NCBI GenBank assembly: GCA_041690035.1
Contig: JBDNFC010000046.1
Location: 1 to 64,000, forward strand
DNA length: 64,000 nucleotides
Source: CALSPH01 sp041690035
GTDB taxonomy: Bacteria; Bacteroidota; Bacteroidia; NS11-12g; UBA955
Reading direction: 5' to 3'
Shown: piece after piece, positions 18,501 through 25,405 of the stretch
Position numbering within the stretch: the stretch's first letter is position 1
Layout: each line of letters starts with the position of its first letter
Program-made: the position numbers and the translations under genes
Notes under the pieces: generated by a model
Told to the model about the DNA's origin: nothing
The model's database searches: none
Seen by the model: the letters and a program-made list of their open reading frames with translations, nothing else

Positions 18501-19946
18501 GCAAAACATGCTTTGTTTAATATAAAAACAGGAGTATTGGCTATAGACCAAATACCGTACATAGATGTAGCAGATAGCAGGGTTTTTCCGTCAGATGGCA
18601 AGGCTATAGTGCGCGAAAATGCTGTGATAGATAGACTAGATAGTAGTAAAATTGACGCTAATAGGGATGATAAGTTTCACCAATTTTTTAATTGTAAAAC
18701 ATACATTTGGGGCAGAAACTCATTGCGTGCAAATGGGCTATTCAAATACGAAAACAAAAATGGCAAACAACAAATATTCTTTGACAGCATTTATGCAAGC
18801 AATAAAATAGTTTTAGCAGATGCCTACATAAAAGAGTCTCAAAATTTTGAGATAGATAGAAAAATTGCTTATCAAGGAATTATGCGTGTAAAAGGTTACT
18901 CCTCTTTTCCTCACCTTATTGGTTTTGTAAAACCATTGCATGGTTTTGATTCTTTTCCTAGCAAGTGGGCGAGGTATAGAGATAGTATTGATAGAAATAA
19001 TGTAGTAATATATTATGGTATCCCTCAAGATGAGGATGGCAGAAAGTTGCCAAATGGAATTTATGCCCATACAGATGGCAGTGGTTATTATCCTTCTTTT
19101 CAAGGTTGGAAAACTCGCTATACTGACGATGAAATAACTGCTGATACAGGAGTGCTTTATTATGACTATACCAAAAAACTATTGGTAATGGGGGCTAAGG
19201 CTAAATTATTTGATAGAAATTTGATTGGTAATCATATGACAATAGACCCTGTAGCAGGTAGATTGGATGCATATGGCAGATTAGATTTTGGATTTGAGTA
19301 TAAAGATGTGCGTATCGATATGGCAGGGCAAGCAAGTTATCAAAAATTGGATACTTCTTTTACTTTTAACACCCTTAATATTTTTAAGTTTCCGATGCCA
19401 AAAGAGATCACAGCCCAAATAGCAAAGATGGCTACTGATGCAGGCGGTGTAAAAGCGGCTAGCAATACCCCCGATAATAGAAATGCTTTTGGGGCTTTCT
19501 TTGATGATGAAAAAGAGGCTATAAAAGCCACCAATGGCTTAAATTCTAATAATAAATTTTATAATGGCAGCGATGCCGATGGATTATTAGTTTTTAGAAT
19601 AAATAATTTAAGACATGTACCTGCCCAAAGAGCGCTTTATAGTAAAAGTGGTATAGAATTATATCAAGTGGGTGATAATCTTATTAATACTACTTTTGAT
19701 TGTTTATATGAAATAGAAAAAAAGCGTAGTGGCGATAATTTTACCATTTATATAGAATTTACAAAAAATGACTGGATATACATAAATTTTATTAGGGGTG
19801 TTTTTTATATTCTAAGCAGCGACCCTAAGTTTAATGAGCAAATACCCCTGCTGGCAGAAAAGGCAGATAAAGAAAACTTTAGCCTTAGGCTGGCTCCACC
19901 TCGTTCTATTGTGAGATTGCAAGATAGCTATGCAGAGCAACCTTAA
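15591..19946 (+). CDS. Very large secreted protein of unknown function
   Basis: A 1451-residue protein starting with a signal peptide (KNIFLLICLLFITNLHAQ). There is no membrane helix in the mature part and no T9SS tail at the C terminus, which ends in RSIVRLQDSYAEQP. The first 280 residues are mixed helical; the rest is rich in short alternating hydrophobic, Gly, Asp and Asn stretches that suggest a long beta structure. Recurrent local themes such as YKGKGKGDMLISLSNRGLYGTGKMEYNGS resemble the extended beta folds of periplasmic bridge or translocation proteins, but I recognise no named domain. A role in the periplasm or outer envelope is inference. It begins 78 bases after tpiA; no consensus -7 box was found. 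Confidence 0.75.
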   Translation: MNFFLKNIFLLICLLFITNLHAQKSFSRDSAKFIEEYNSFVNNINSSEAKEVTKLFKTYWSTGKIPVAERNSINQLANEMLMNNFNPNPHFLLLTQCINAWVGGNYPIKLLSDFLAICQKNMIANKLGMVAYMNTIIPLFSQNIINESGQKKWFMQSRDFTLNSAGDLSISFGKGNFVCKGPIDSMVIENTSGIFFPDKNIWKATSGRVTWARHGNMEAFVEFSLYEIDLSSNELIVQNALYTNKKYFAGIVKGQFKDKVSYSTDSNQVNKSSFPEFSTYESAVEIKNLIGTSAKYFGGLSVKGTDIFSQSIGDRPAKVELLFKGKPKIIAYSSTFKIVDSTLMSQSAEITVLMDTGTVYHPQAIFNFNFRKNFVVISRGEAGLTRVNFIDNYHNLAIETDHIKWDLSTPFVDFDNISNDKAAAIESSSFYKQFRYEKIQGMLAYNPIELIMAYLMQERVKKFYLPDYAKHRKNTKQNLQQQIYDLADDGFIRYDPKTDTIFAQPKLYNYYFNNMKTKDYDVIRFSSVIAAKSNATLNLLNNNITIEGVRRFNFSDSQNVIALPTEQTISVKGDRTFMFGGMMRAGRFDLFSKNFIFDYHRFAILPTTIDSLRLYFPDSNNSMRKVNSVLTNLYGTLEIDKPTNKSGLIDFPEYPRFKSEKGSEITYDRPETHNNAYKAGNFKFIVDPFEIDSMDNFTVQGLQFDGTFISDDIFPDFRYKASIQEDFSLGFKTSTPTGGYPMYKGKGKGDMLISLSNRGLYGTGKMEYNGSTVESESFLLLPGKSIATAKKFTMPESVKYPAVVGSNLATEFNPYSDNMAIKTSGEEKLKVFKMGYDFSGTMKVTPTAIKGDGILTWNEAEFTSSNMTFATNGAKADTSAIKIYAADPAKIAFQSGDLKSNLDFTKREGKFVSNIAGSLTQLPFNKYASNLNDYKWNMDAGTLDINLGNMAGIKPYFVATNDGVDSLKFEAKHALFNIKTGVLAIDQIPYIDVADSRVFPSDGKAIVRENAVIDRLDSSKIDANRDDKFHQFFNCKTYIWGRNSLRANGLFKYENKNGKQQIFFDSIYASNKIVLADAYIKESQNFEIDRKIAYQGIMRVKGYSSFPHLIGFVKPLHGFDSFPSKWARYRDSIDRNNVVIYYGIPQDEDGRKLPNGIYAHTDGSGYYPSFQGWKTRYTDDEITADTGVLYYDYTKKLLVMGAKAKLFDRNLIGNHMTIDPVAGRLDAYGRLDFGFEYKDVRIDMAGQASYQKLDTSFTFNTLNIFKFPMPKEITAQIAKMATDAGGVKAASNTPDNRNAFGAFFDDEKEAIKATNGLNSNNKFYNGSDADGLLVFRINNLRHVPAQRALYSKSGIELYQVGDNLINTTFDCLYEIEKKRSGDNFTIYIEFTKNDWIYINFIRGVFYILSSDPKFNEQIPLLAEKADKENFSLRLAPPRSIVRLQDSYAEQP

Positions 19947-19971
19947 GTTTTAATATAAAACCTTTGGGCGC

Positions 19972-20109
19972 TTAAAATAGATTAGAATTCACTCCTTCTT
20001 TTATTTGCATAGTGTGCCAAAATCTAACTCTTTTGCTTAGTTTAATGGTTTTTGGAATAGCTGAAATAATTTTTATAATTTGCGCTATTGATGTTGTATA
20101 AAATATTAA
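19972..20109 (-). other. Short open stretch without start codon (possible gene remnant)
   Basis: On the minus strand 45 codons are open before a TAA, with a protein-like composition (KTIKLSKRVRFWHTMQ). There is no plausible start codon except an internal ATG near the end. It could be the last trace of a deleted gene or chance. The rest of 19947-20203 shows no gene. Confidence 0.2.
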
Positions 20110-20118
20110 TTATATTTG
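20088..20118 (+). promoter_or_regulatory. Promoter upstream of the decayed gene
   Basis: TTG at 20088-20090, 20 bp spacer, TATATTTG at 20111-20118. It would give a leader of about 130 bases before the decayed signal-peptide frame. Confidence 0.45.
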
Positions 20119-20203
20119 TTTGTTCGTATAATAATTGTTGAATAATAATAGATTTTAGCAGTAAAATAAGAAAATATTAAGGATTATGATATTATTAGAT
20201 TGA

Positions 20204-20584
20204 TACTTAAAAGAAATTAGAGCCGAAGAAAAAAGTTTCAATTGCAAAAGCTATTTTAAAAATAAGTACTTGATTTTAGTATTCTTATTCCTGATTATAG
20301 GCAATGTTAATGCCCAAACGCTTTTTAAACTATGGGGCAGCAATGGAAAAATAACCCAAGGAAATCCCAAAACTAGCTATTATATTAAAATGGATACTAT
20401 TGCTAGAGGCAATTTATATCATAAAAATACGCAAGTAACTAAATATTTGGGTAATGCAATATTGCCAGCTCAATTATTTTTCTATTGTCCAGTGGTTTTG
20501 GGCAATGATGACCAAACTATGATTAATATTGAACCTATTGCTACTATTTTTTTTAGGGGGTCAATGTGTATTGATGGTTTTTGA
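20204..20584 (+). pseudogene. Decayed secreted-protein gene, 5' fragment
   Basis: The frame encodes a clear signal peptide and mature start (KNKYLILVFLFLIIGNVNAQ) and about 85 further residues ending in a TGA. There is no ATG: the expected initiator position before Lys-Asn-Lys reads TTT (20255-20257). Only a TTG inside the hydrophobic core (20270) could start translation. Downstream sequence is rich in stops, followed by a second fragment in another frame. I interpret it as the beginning of a gene that lost its start codon and was then interrupted. No family is recognised. Confidence 0.55.
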
Positions 20585-20651
20585 TTAAATAAATCAACAC
20601 TCAATAATGATAATATAGAAAATGTATAAAAAAAATGTTTTAATAAAATAA

Positions 20652-21043
20652 CCTGAAATAAAAAACAATGCTTTTTTGCATTTTTCAAATGCCTATAAAA
20701 TTACAGAAAGCACTTGGCTAATTTATGGGGTAGATTCAATTGGCAATTTAGTTAATTTTAAGTTTTATTACGATTCTTTTATTGAAATTAATACCATTAA
20801 TTTTCTTGATTTTTCGAGCAGCTATTCACGTTTTTATTATCCTATTGATATGGCTAGGTCTTTTTCTTTTAATAACAAGTTTCAATTAATTCAATTTTCT
20901 CATTATCAAATGAATAATTATCTGTTAACATTTGGTGAGCAAAAATAGGTTTTTACAGTAATTTTCAATCTGCGGGTTTATACAAGTGTCTTTTTGTATT
21001 AGATAATTTAATTTATCATACAGATTTGATGCTTTTGCGTTAA
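20652..21043 (+). pseudogene. Decayed gene, 3' fragments joined by a frameshift
   Basis: From 20652 to the TAG at 20948 the frame encodes protein-like sequence without an ATG near its beginning (NAFLHFSNAYKITESTWLIY... YLLTFGEQK). Directly after that stop, a second frame (20951-21043) continues with equally protein-like residues (FYSNFQSAGLYKCLFVLDNL) to a TAA at 21041-21043. This is what a one- or two-base indel in an ancestral gene would leave. The fragments may belong to the same gene as 20204-20584 or to a neighbour of the same kind. Function unknown. Confidence 0.55.
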
Positions 21044-21091
21044 TTATTTTCAATTTTAAAAAAAGGTATTTGTAAACTTTTTTATGGTAAC

Positions 21092-22078
21092 TTATACATC
21101 GGTTATCACATCAAAACCTTTAAAACTGCCCACAATAGCTAGACAAATGATTTTTTGTGCCAAGTTTTTTTCTCTAATTTTTTTGGCAATTTGATTGAGG
21201 GTAGCTCCAGATCCTACCGCGTCATCTATCATCAAAATATTTTTGTAGGGTTTGCTGTCATACACCATAAAAGAGTAATCAGCATTGGCAATTCTTTCAT
21301 CTAGTTTATTAAGTGATTTTTGTGGAATAGCAATCTGATTGATAATTTTCATCACATTGATTTGAGGCAACCCAAAGTGTAGATTTTCTCTCAAAAAAGT
21401 CATTATTTGAACCTCTCTTTTAATGGTTGGGGGCACAAAGATAATGGCTTCTATTTGCTGCTCTTTTATAAATTGTTCTACTTTTGTTTTTATTTCATTT
21501 AGTATTTTTAGCATCAAAAATTTGTTTTGTCCTTGTTTGGCAAAATGCAGCAAAGTGCCTAGTTTGGTTTTGCCAAATCTCTCTATTGCATAAAAATCTA
21601 AGTAGTATAGGCTATCAATAAAAATATGCGAGAACCCAACGGTTTTTTTTAGTTTATCTGTGCCATCTATTAGTCCGTTTGGCAAATAGTATTGCGCATA
21701 TTTTTTTAGTGTTGTTTTATATTCTGCCCATGTTTTAGCTATAGGCAATTTTCTTTTTAGACACCAATTGGCAAAGGCTTTTTCTCCTGTTATATATTCT
21801 CCTGTGGCGCTGATAAGCAAAAATTCATTTGCTAGTATGGTGTCTTTAGTTTTAAATTCTACGAGAGGCTCTTCTATAATGTTTGCTGTTTCTATCTCTT
21901 TTTTGCAATAGATGGTTTTTGGCGGCAAACCTCTTTTTTCTATTTTATTTAGCGCAATAAAATCCAACAATATTCGGTGGACTAATTGTTTAGAGAAACC
22001 GGTTTCTCTTACTATCTGTGCAACAGAAGTTTGTTTTTTAGTTTCAAAAAGAAGCGCTATTTGTTGCCGAGCTTTCAT
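21092..22078 (-). CDS. Winged-helix DNA-binding protein fused to a phosphoribosyltransferase-like domain
   Basis: A 328-residue soluble protein. Residues about 1-60 form a helix-turn-helix (SVAQIVRETGFSKQLVHRIL followed by LNKIEKRG, a wing-like turn). Residues about 150-328 end in a type I PRPP-binding signature, ILMIDDAVGSGATLNQIA at about 282-299, with an upstream FVPPTIKREVQIMTFL segment that recalls ComF-like PRTases. The middle, about 85-150, has no known motif (GEYITGEKAFANWCLKRKLP). Such fusions are known in regulators such as PurR of Gram-positive bacteria; here it could sense PRPP or a nucleotide and bind DNA. It stands alone next to degraded DNA and has a palindromic operator over its promoter, which suggests autoregulation. 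Confidence 0.75.
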   Translation of the reverse strand: MKARQQIALLFETKKQTSVAQIVRETGFSKQLVHRILLDFIALNKIEKRGLPPKTIYCKKEIETANIIEEPLVEFKTKDTILANEFLLISATGEYITGEKAFANWCLKRKLPIAKTWAEYKTTLKKYAQYYLPNGLIDGTDKLKKTVGFSHIFIDSLYYLDFYAIERFGKTKLGTLLHFAKQGQNKFLMLKILNEIKTKVEQFIKEQQIEAIIFVPPTIKREVQIMTFLRENLHFGLPQINVMKIINQIAIPQKSLNKLDERIANADYSFMVYDSKPYKNILMIDDAVGSGATLNQIAKKIREKNLAQKIICLAIVGSFKGFDVITDV

Positions 22079-22090
22079 AATTTAATCCAA

Positions 22091-22098
22091 CAAATATA
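22091..22098 (-). promoter_or_regulatory. -7 promoter box of the wHTH-PRTase gene
   Basis: On the minus strand TATATTTG (22098-22091) lies 12 bases before the ATG at 22078. The -33 region has no TTG and is occupied by the palindrome at 22109-22140. Confidence 0.6.
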
Positions 22099-22108
22099 CA
22101 ATAATTAG

Positions 22109-22140
22109 TTTACTATTTACTATGTATAGTAAATAGTAAA
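22109..22140. promoter_or_regulatory. Palindromic operator of four TTTACTA half-sites
   Basis: Arms TTTACTATTTACTAT (22109-22123) and ATAGTAAATAGTAAA (22126-22140) are perfect inverted copies around a 2-bp centre. Each arm is itself two direct TTTACTAT-like half-sites, and a further partial copy follows to 22145. It sits 11-42 bp upstream of the -7 box, over the expected -33 element, so a bound protein would block or replace RNA polymerase contacts. Confidence 0.7.
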
Positions 22141-22193
22141 TAGTATAAAGTCTTTAATGCAGTATACATAAAGATAAATAACAATTTTTTTTT

Positions 22194-22370
22194 ACCCCAG
22201 ATTACGCATTTGAGATTCTAATTACAGCCAAAACTACTTCAAACACAAGCGTATTCACGATTTTCATTCTTAAAATAGAACTACTATTCTCGTTAATTAT
22301 AATCTTGTGGCCCACTTATTTTTATTGCATTTTTGACTGACATTGCAAACGCTAATGCGTAATCTGGGTT
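22194..22370. mobile_element. 177-bp MITE-like element or internally deleted IS
   Basis: Perfect 15-bp terminal inverted repeats, CCCAGATTACGCATT (22196-22210) and AATGCGTAATCTGGG (22354-22368), enclose about 143 bp. A TTTA flanks each end (22191-22194 and 22369-22372), a possible but low-complexity 4-bp target duplication. On the minus strand a 36-codon frame (VGHKIIINENSSSILRMKIV...) stops inside the terminal repeat near 22202, the way transposase genes often end within an IS end. No transposase gene remains. The rest of 22141-22453 holds no gene. Confidence 0.5.
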
Positions 22371-22453
22371 TAATATTGTGACTGCATTGCTGCAAATGTT
22401 TAATTGTATAAATGGGCAATAGGTAAGCTGGCGTTTTTTATATTAAATGCCTA

Positions 22454-24805
22454 TTAAAAATTTACTACAAGTTTAAAATGAATATTTCTGCCTGTTTCAT
22501 CGGCAAAATATCGCATTCTGTTTAGATAGTCTCTGTATGAATGGTCAAAAACATTATCAATTGAAATGCCAAACGTCATTTCTTTATTAAAAAATTGGGT
22601 GTGCAAAGCTAAGGATAGGTTGGCAATAAAAAAATCGGGTGGTGGGGCTTTAAAATCTTGATTTGCTTCTATGCCATTAACAGCTAATACATACCTGGGT
22701 TGAAATTTTATTTCAAGTTTTGATGTGTGATAATTTATTTTTTTTCTATATGATATTAAACCTGATAACTGCGCTGGAGGAATATAAATGAGTTTATTTT
22801 TATCTATCCTATTATAGCCAGCATACCAAGCAGCATTTACATTAAATAGCCAATTTTTATTTTGATCATAGTTTACAAAAAATGTAGATCCTAAAATATC
22901 TGCATTGGTTTGTTGATAAATAAAGAGTGGGAAAGCACCTCTGATTGTTAGCCTAAAATCTGGTTGTGGTTGTAGATAGATAAATCCATTTATTCGTTGC
23001 ACAAAAGATTCTAAAGAAACACTCAAGGCATGATGTATTTCTTTTTTTATTGCAATTTGCCATTTTAATGATTTTTCCATTTTCAATAAACTATTGCCTT
23101 CTTCTATGCCACTCACACCTTGATGTAAGCCAAAACTATAAAGTTCATTAATTCCAGGCATTCTTTGCACATAAAGTAGGTCTGTTTTTATTTGTAATTG
23201 ATTTTTAAAATTATGCAAAAAACCTGCTGCTGCACTCGCACCTAAAAATTGTTTTTTATCATTTTTGGGTATATTTCCTACAATTGTACGCAGATAAAGT
23301 GTACTATTTATATGTGCATAATCTAGTCTTGCTGATGTTTTAAAATGGCTATTTTTCTTATCTAAATTTAGACATCCAAAGATGCCACCACCAAATTTGT
23401 TATAATTAGGTATGAGCGGTAATATGCCTGTGCCAGCTACATTGTTGTTCCAGTCAAAAGAGGGTTGAAAACCAAACTCTGAGCTTAGATTTTTACTTAG
23501 ATTTTTACTAAGTTTTAATTCTGCATAATGGCCCCATTTATTTAAGCTTAGGCTTGGCCTATCGGTTCTATTGCCTCTTCTTATATCAAATTCTTTTCTA
23601 GTATTTTGTTGGGCATTATAAATGAAAGACCAAGTGTTTTTTAAATTTATAAACCACATTTTTTTTAAAGAAAGTGTTTGATGGGTAACTTGCTGAGAAG
23701 GCGCCATTGTATTTCTGCTAAAATTATTTTCTGTAAAAAAAGGAACACTTGCATTTATTGCATTGCTCAAATCTGTTAAATTGCCAATATGTGCACCTCT
23801 TAAAATTCCTAGATTAGAATTAAAAATTTGGTAATTAATTCTCCAAAATTTTTTTTCACCTGATTTTTCTGCTTGTAAACTAAAATTGAGTTCTTTTTTT
23901 GATGTATTGGTCAAAAAATATCGAGGAGTTTGCATATCGCCAACATTTTTATAGGTAATAATGGTTCTTAAACCAATTTTTCCACCTTTGTTTAAAATTA
24001 TATTTGCATTATGCCCTCTGCCATTGCTGCTATAAGTGTAGTTTGCCAATCCGTGCAAGTGTGGGTCTTTATCGATGTTTTTTTTCTCTATTACTAATAT
24101 GCCGCTTATAGCAGCAGAAGGGTAAGAGAGTAACTCTGGGCCTTTAATTAGGCTAATGCTAGAGGCAGTCAAGCCATCTATTTCGGGTGCATGGTCATTG
24201 CCCCATTGTTGGCTATTCAATAATACCCCATTATCTACTATACCCACCCTATTGCCATATAATCCATCGATAATAGGTTTTGAAACATTGCCTGTTTTTA
24301 AAACAGAAACACCAGGTAAAGCACTAGCCATATCAGCAAAGCTTTTTTCGTTTGATGCAATAATTTGATTGCTATTTAATCTAAAAAGAGGATATTCATC
24401 ATGGCTTTTTCCTTGTAACACTAGTGGCTTTATTTGATGGTAATCATGTTCTAGGTAAAAAGTAATTTGTGTATCTTTAGTTAATACCAAATATATTAAT
24501 TGTGTTTCGCAGCCAGGGTGTGTTATTTTAAGGTGTATTTTTGCACATAAGCTATCTGCAAAAAACACACCTGCACTATCTGTATTATAAGGTCTGTTAT
24601 TAACTTTTACAATGGTGTGGGTTAAAGAAAGCTCATGCTCATAATCAAGCACCTTGCCTGATAACTTGAACTTGCATTCTTGCCCAAAACCATTATTGGG
24701 GGCGAGAAAAATTAATTGGACTAAGAGGCTACTTAATAAAAATCGGAAAATCAACTTCGATATCTGTTTCTCCTTTGGCATTTGTAATGTCTCCATTGGC
24801 AACAT
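22454..24805 (-). CDS. TonB-dependent outer-membrane receptor
   Basis: A 783-residue receptor (ATG at 24781 is an alternative start) with signal peptide (LIFRFLLSSLLVQLIFLAPNNGFGQ), an N-terminal carboxypeptidase-like beta-sandwich (FKLSGKVLDYEHELSLTHTIVKV), a plug domain (MASALPGVSVLKTGNVSKPIIDGL, NNGVLLNSQQWGNDHAPEID, IKGPELLSYPSAAISGILVIE) and a beta-barrel ending in a C-terminal Phe. It is too short to be a SusC protein. The QQWGNDHAPEID stretch resembles ZnuD-like zinc receptors, and the upstream gene encodes a His/Asp-rich lipoprotein; metal uptake is inference. The start overlaps the end of that gene by 50-77 bases. A 12-bp in-frame tandem duplication gives SKNLSKNL near 23500. Confidence 0.88.
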   Translation of the reverse strand: MLPMETLQMPKEKQISKLIFRFLLSSLLVQLIFLAPNNGFGQECKFKLSGKVLDYEHELSLTHTIVKVNNRPYNTDSAGVFFADSLCAKIHLKITHPGCETQLIYLVLTKDTQITFYLEHDYHQIKPLVLQGKSHDEYPLFRLNSNQIIASNEKSFADMASALPGVSVLKTGNVSKPIIDGLYGNRVGIVDNGVLLNSQQWGNDHAPEIDGLTASSISLIKGPELLSYPSAAISGILVIEKKNIDKDPHLHGLANYTYSSNGRGHNANIILNKGGKIGLRTIITYKNVGDMQTPRYFLTNTSKKELNFSLQAEKSGEKKFWRINYQIFNSNLGILRGAHIGNLTDLSNAINASVPFFTENNFSRNTMAPSQQVTHQTLSLKKMWFINLKNTWSFIYNAQQNTRKEFDIRRGNRTDRPSLSLNKWGHYAELKLSKNLSKNLSSEFGFQPSFDWNNNVAGTGILPLIPNYNKFGGGIFGCLNLDKKNSHFKTSARLDYAHINSTLYLRTIVGNIPKNDKKQFLGASAAAGFLHNFKNQLQIKTDLLYVQRMPGINELYSFGLHQGVSGIEEGNSLLKMEKSLKWQIAIKKEIHHALSVSLESFVQRINGFIYLQPQPDFRLTIRGAFPLFIYQQTNADILGSTFFVNYDQNKNWLFNVNAAWYAGYNRIDKNKLIYIPPAQLSGLISYRKKINYHTSKLEIKFQPRYVLAVNGIEANQDFKAPPPDFFIANLSLALHTQFFNKEMTFGISIDNVFDHSYRDYLNRMRYFADETGRNIHFKLVVNF

Positions 24806-25289
24806 TATTACCTGCTTTATTGGGTTCGTGTCTTAGTGTAATTTTTAGGCTCCCTTTTACAGATTTTGATGCGGTAAATTCTGCAGATAAGCCAAGTGGC
24901 CTGCCATCACCATCGGCATCAGTGTATTTTATTGTTCCAAGATTTGAATTGGAAAGTTGGTAAAATACTTGATGATCTTTACCTTCATTTCTTATTTCTG
25001 CAGTGATGTCTTTTGCAGGATTTTCTGCCTCGTTAATAAATTCTAAAACTAAATTATATATTTTGTTGCTATCTAAACTGTCTGTAACTATAGAAGCTAC
25101 ATTGGCACCATCGCCATCTAAGTCTTTGTATATAAAAAATTTAGCTGATCCACCACCAACGGGTGTTAAGGTTACTTTTAAAGTGGTAATGAGTTCTTCT
25201 TCGTGATCATGATCATCTTTTTTACAAGATTGGATTAGCAAAGCGGGAAGTGCAATCGCAAATATTATGCTTTTTAATTTAATTTTCAT
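24729..25289 (-). CDS. His/Asp-rich lipoprotein paired with the TonB receptor
   Basis: A 186-residue lipoprotein. The signal peptide MKIKLKSIIFAIALPALLIQSC ends in a lipobox cysteine, followed at once by KKDDHDHEEE, a potential metal-binding run. The mature part is a beta-sandwich-like domain (SNKIYNLVLEFINEA, ADGDGRPLGLSAEFTASKSVKGSLKITLRH). It precedes and overlaps the receptor gene, so the pair is co-expressed and may form a surface binding and transport couple. Whether the ligand is zinc, another metal or a metal complex cannot be told. No named family was recognised with confidence. Confidence 0.75.
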   Translation of the reverse strand: MKIKLKSIIFAIALPALLIQSCKKDDHDHEEELITTLKVTLTPVGGGSAKFFIYKDLDGDGANVASIVTDSLDSNKIYNLVLEFINEAENPAKDITAEIRNEGKDHQVFYQLSNSNLGTIKYTDADGDGRPLGLSAEFTASKSVKGSLKITLRHEPNKAGNNVANGDITNAKGETDIEVDFPIFIK

Positions 25290-25405
25290 TTCTTTTTTTT
25301 ATTTTAATTATGACATGCAATAATAGCAGAATAAAATCAAAATAAATCATTTATCTATCGAAATAACTTTAGTATTTATCGATTTATTATTAGAATTCTA
25401 CCTTA

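Noticed and set aside
23486..23515. 12-bp tandem duplication in the TonB receptor gene
   Set aside because: It is real but in frame, adds four residues (KNLS twice) in a loop-like region and needs no special explanation.
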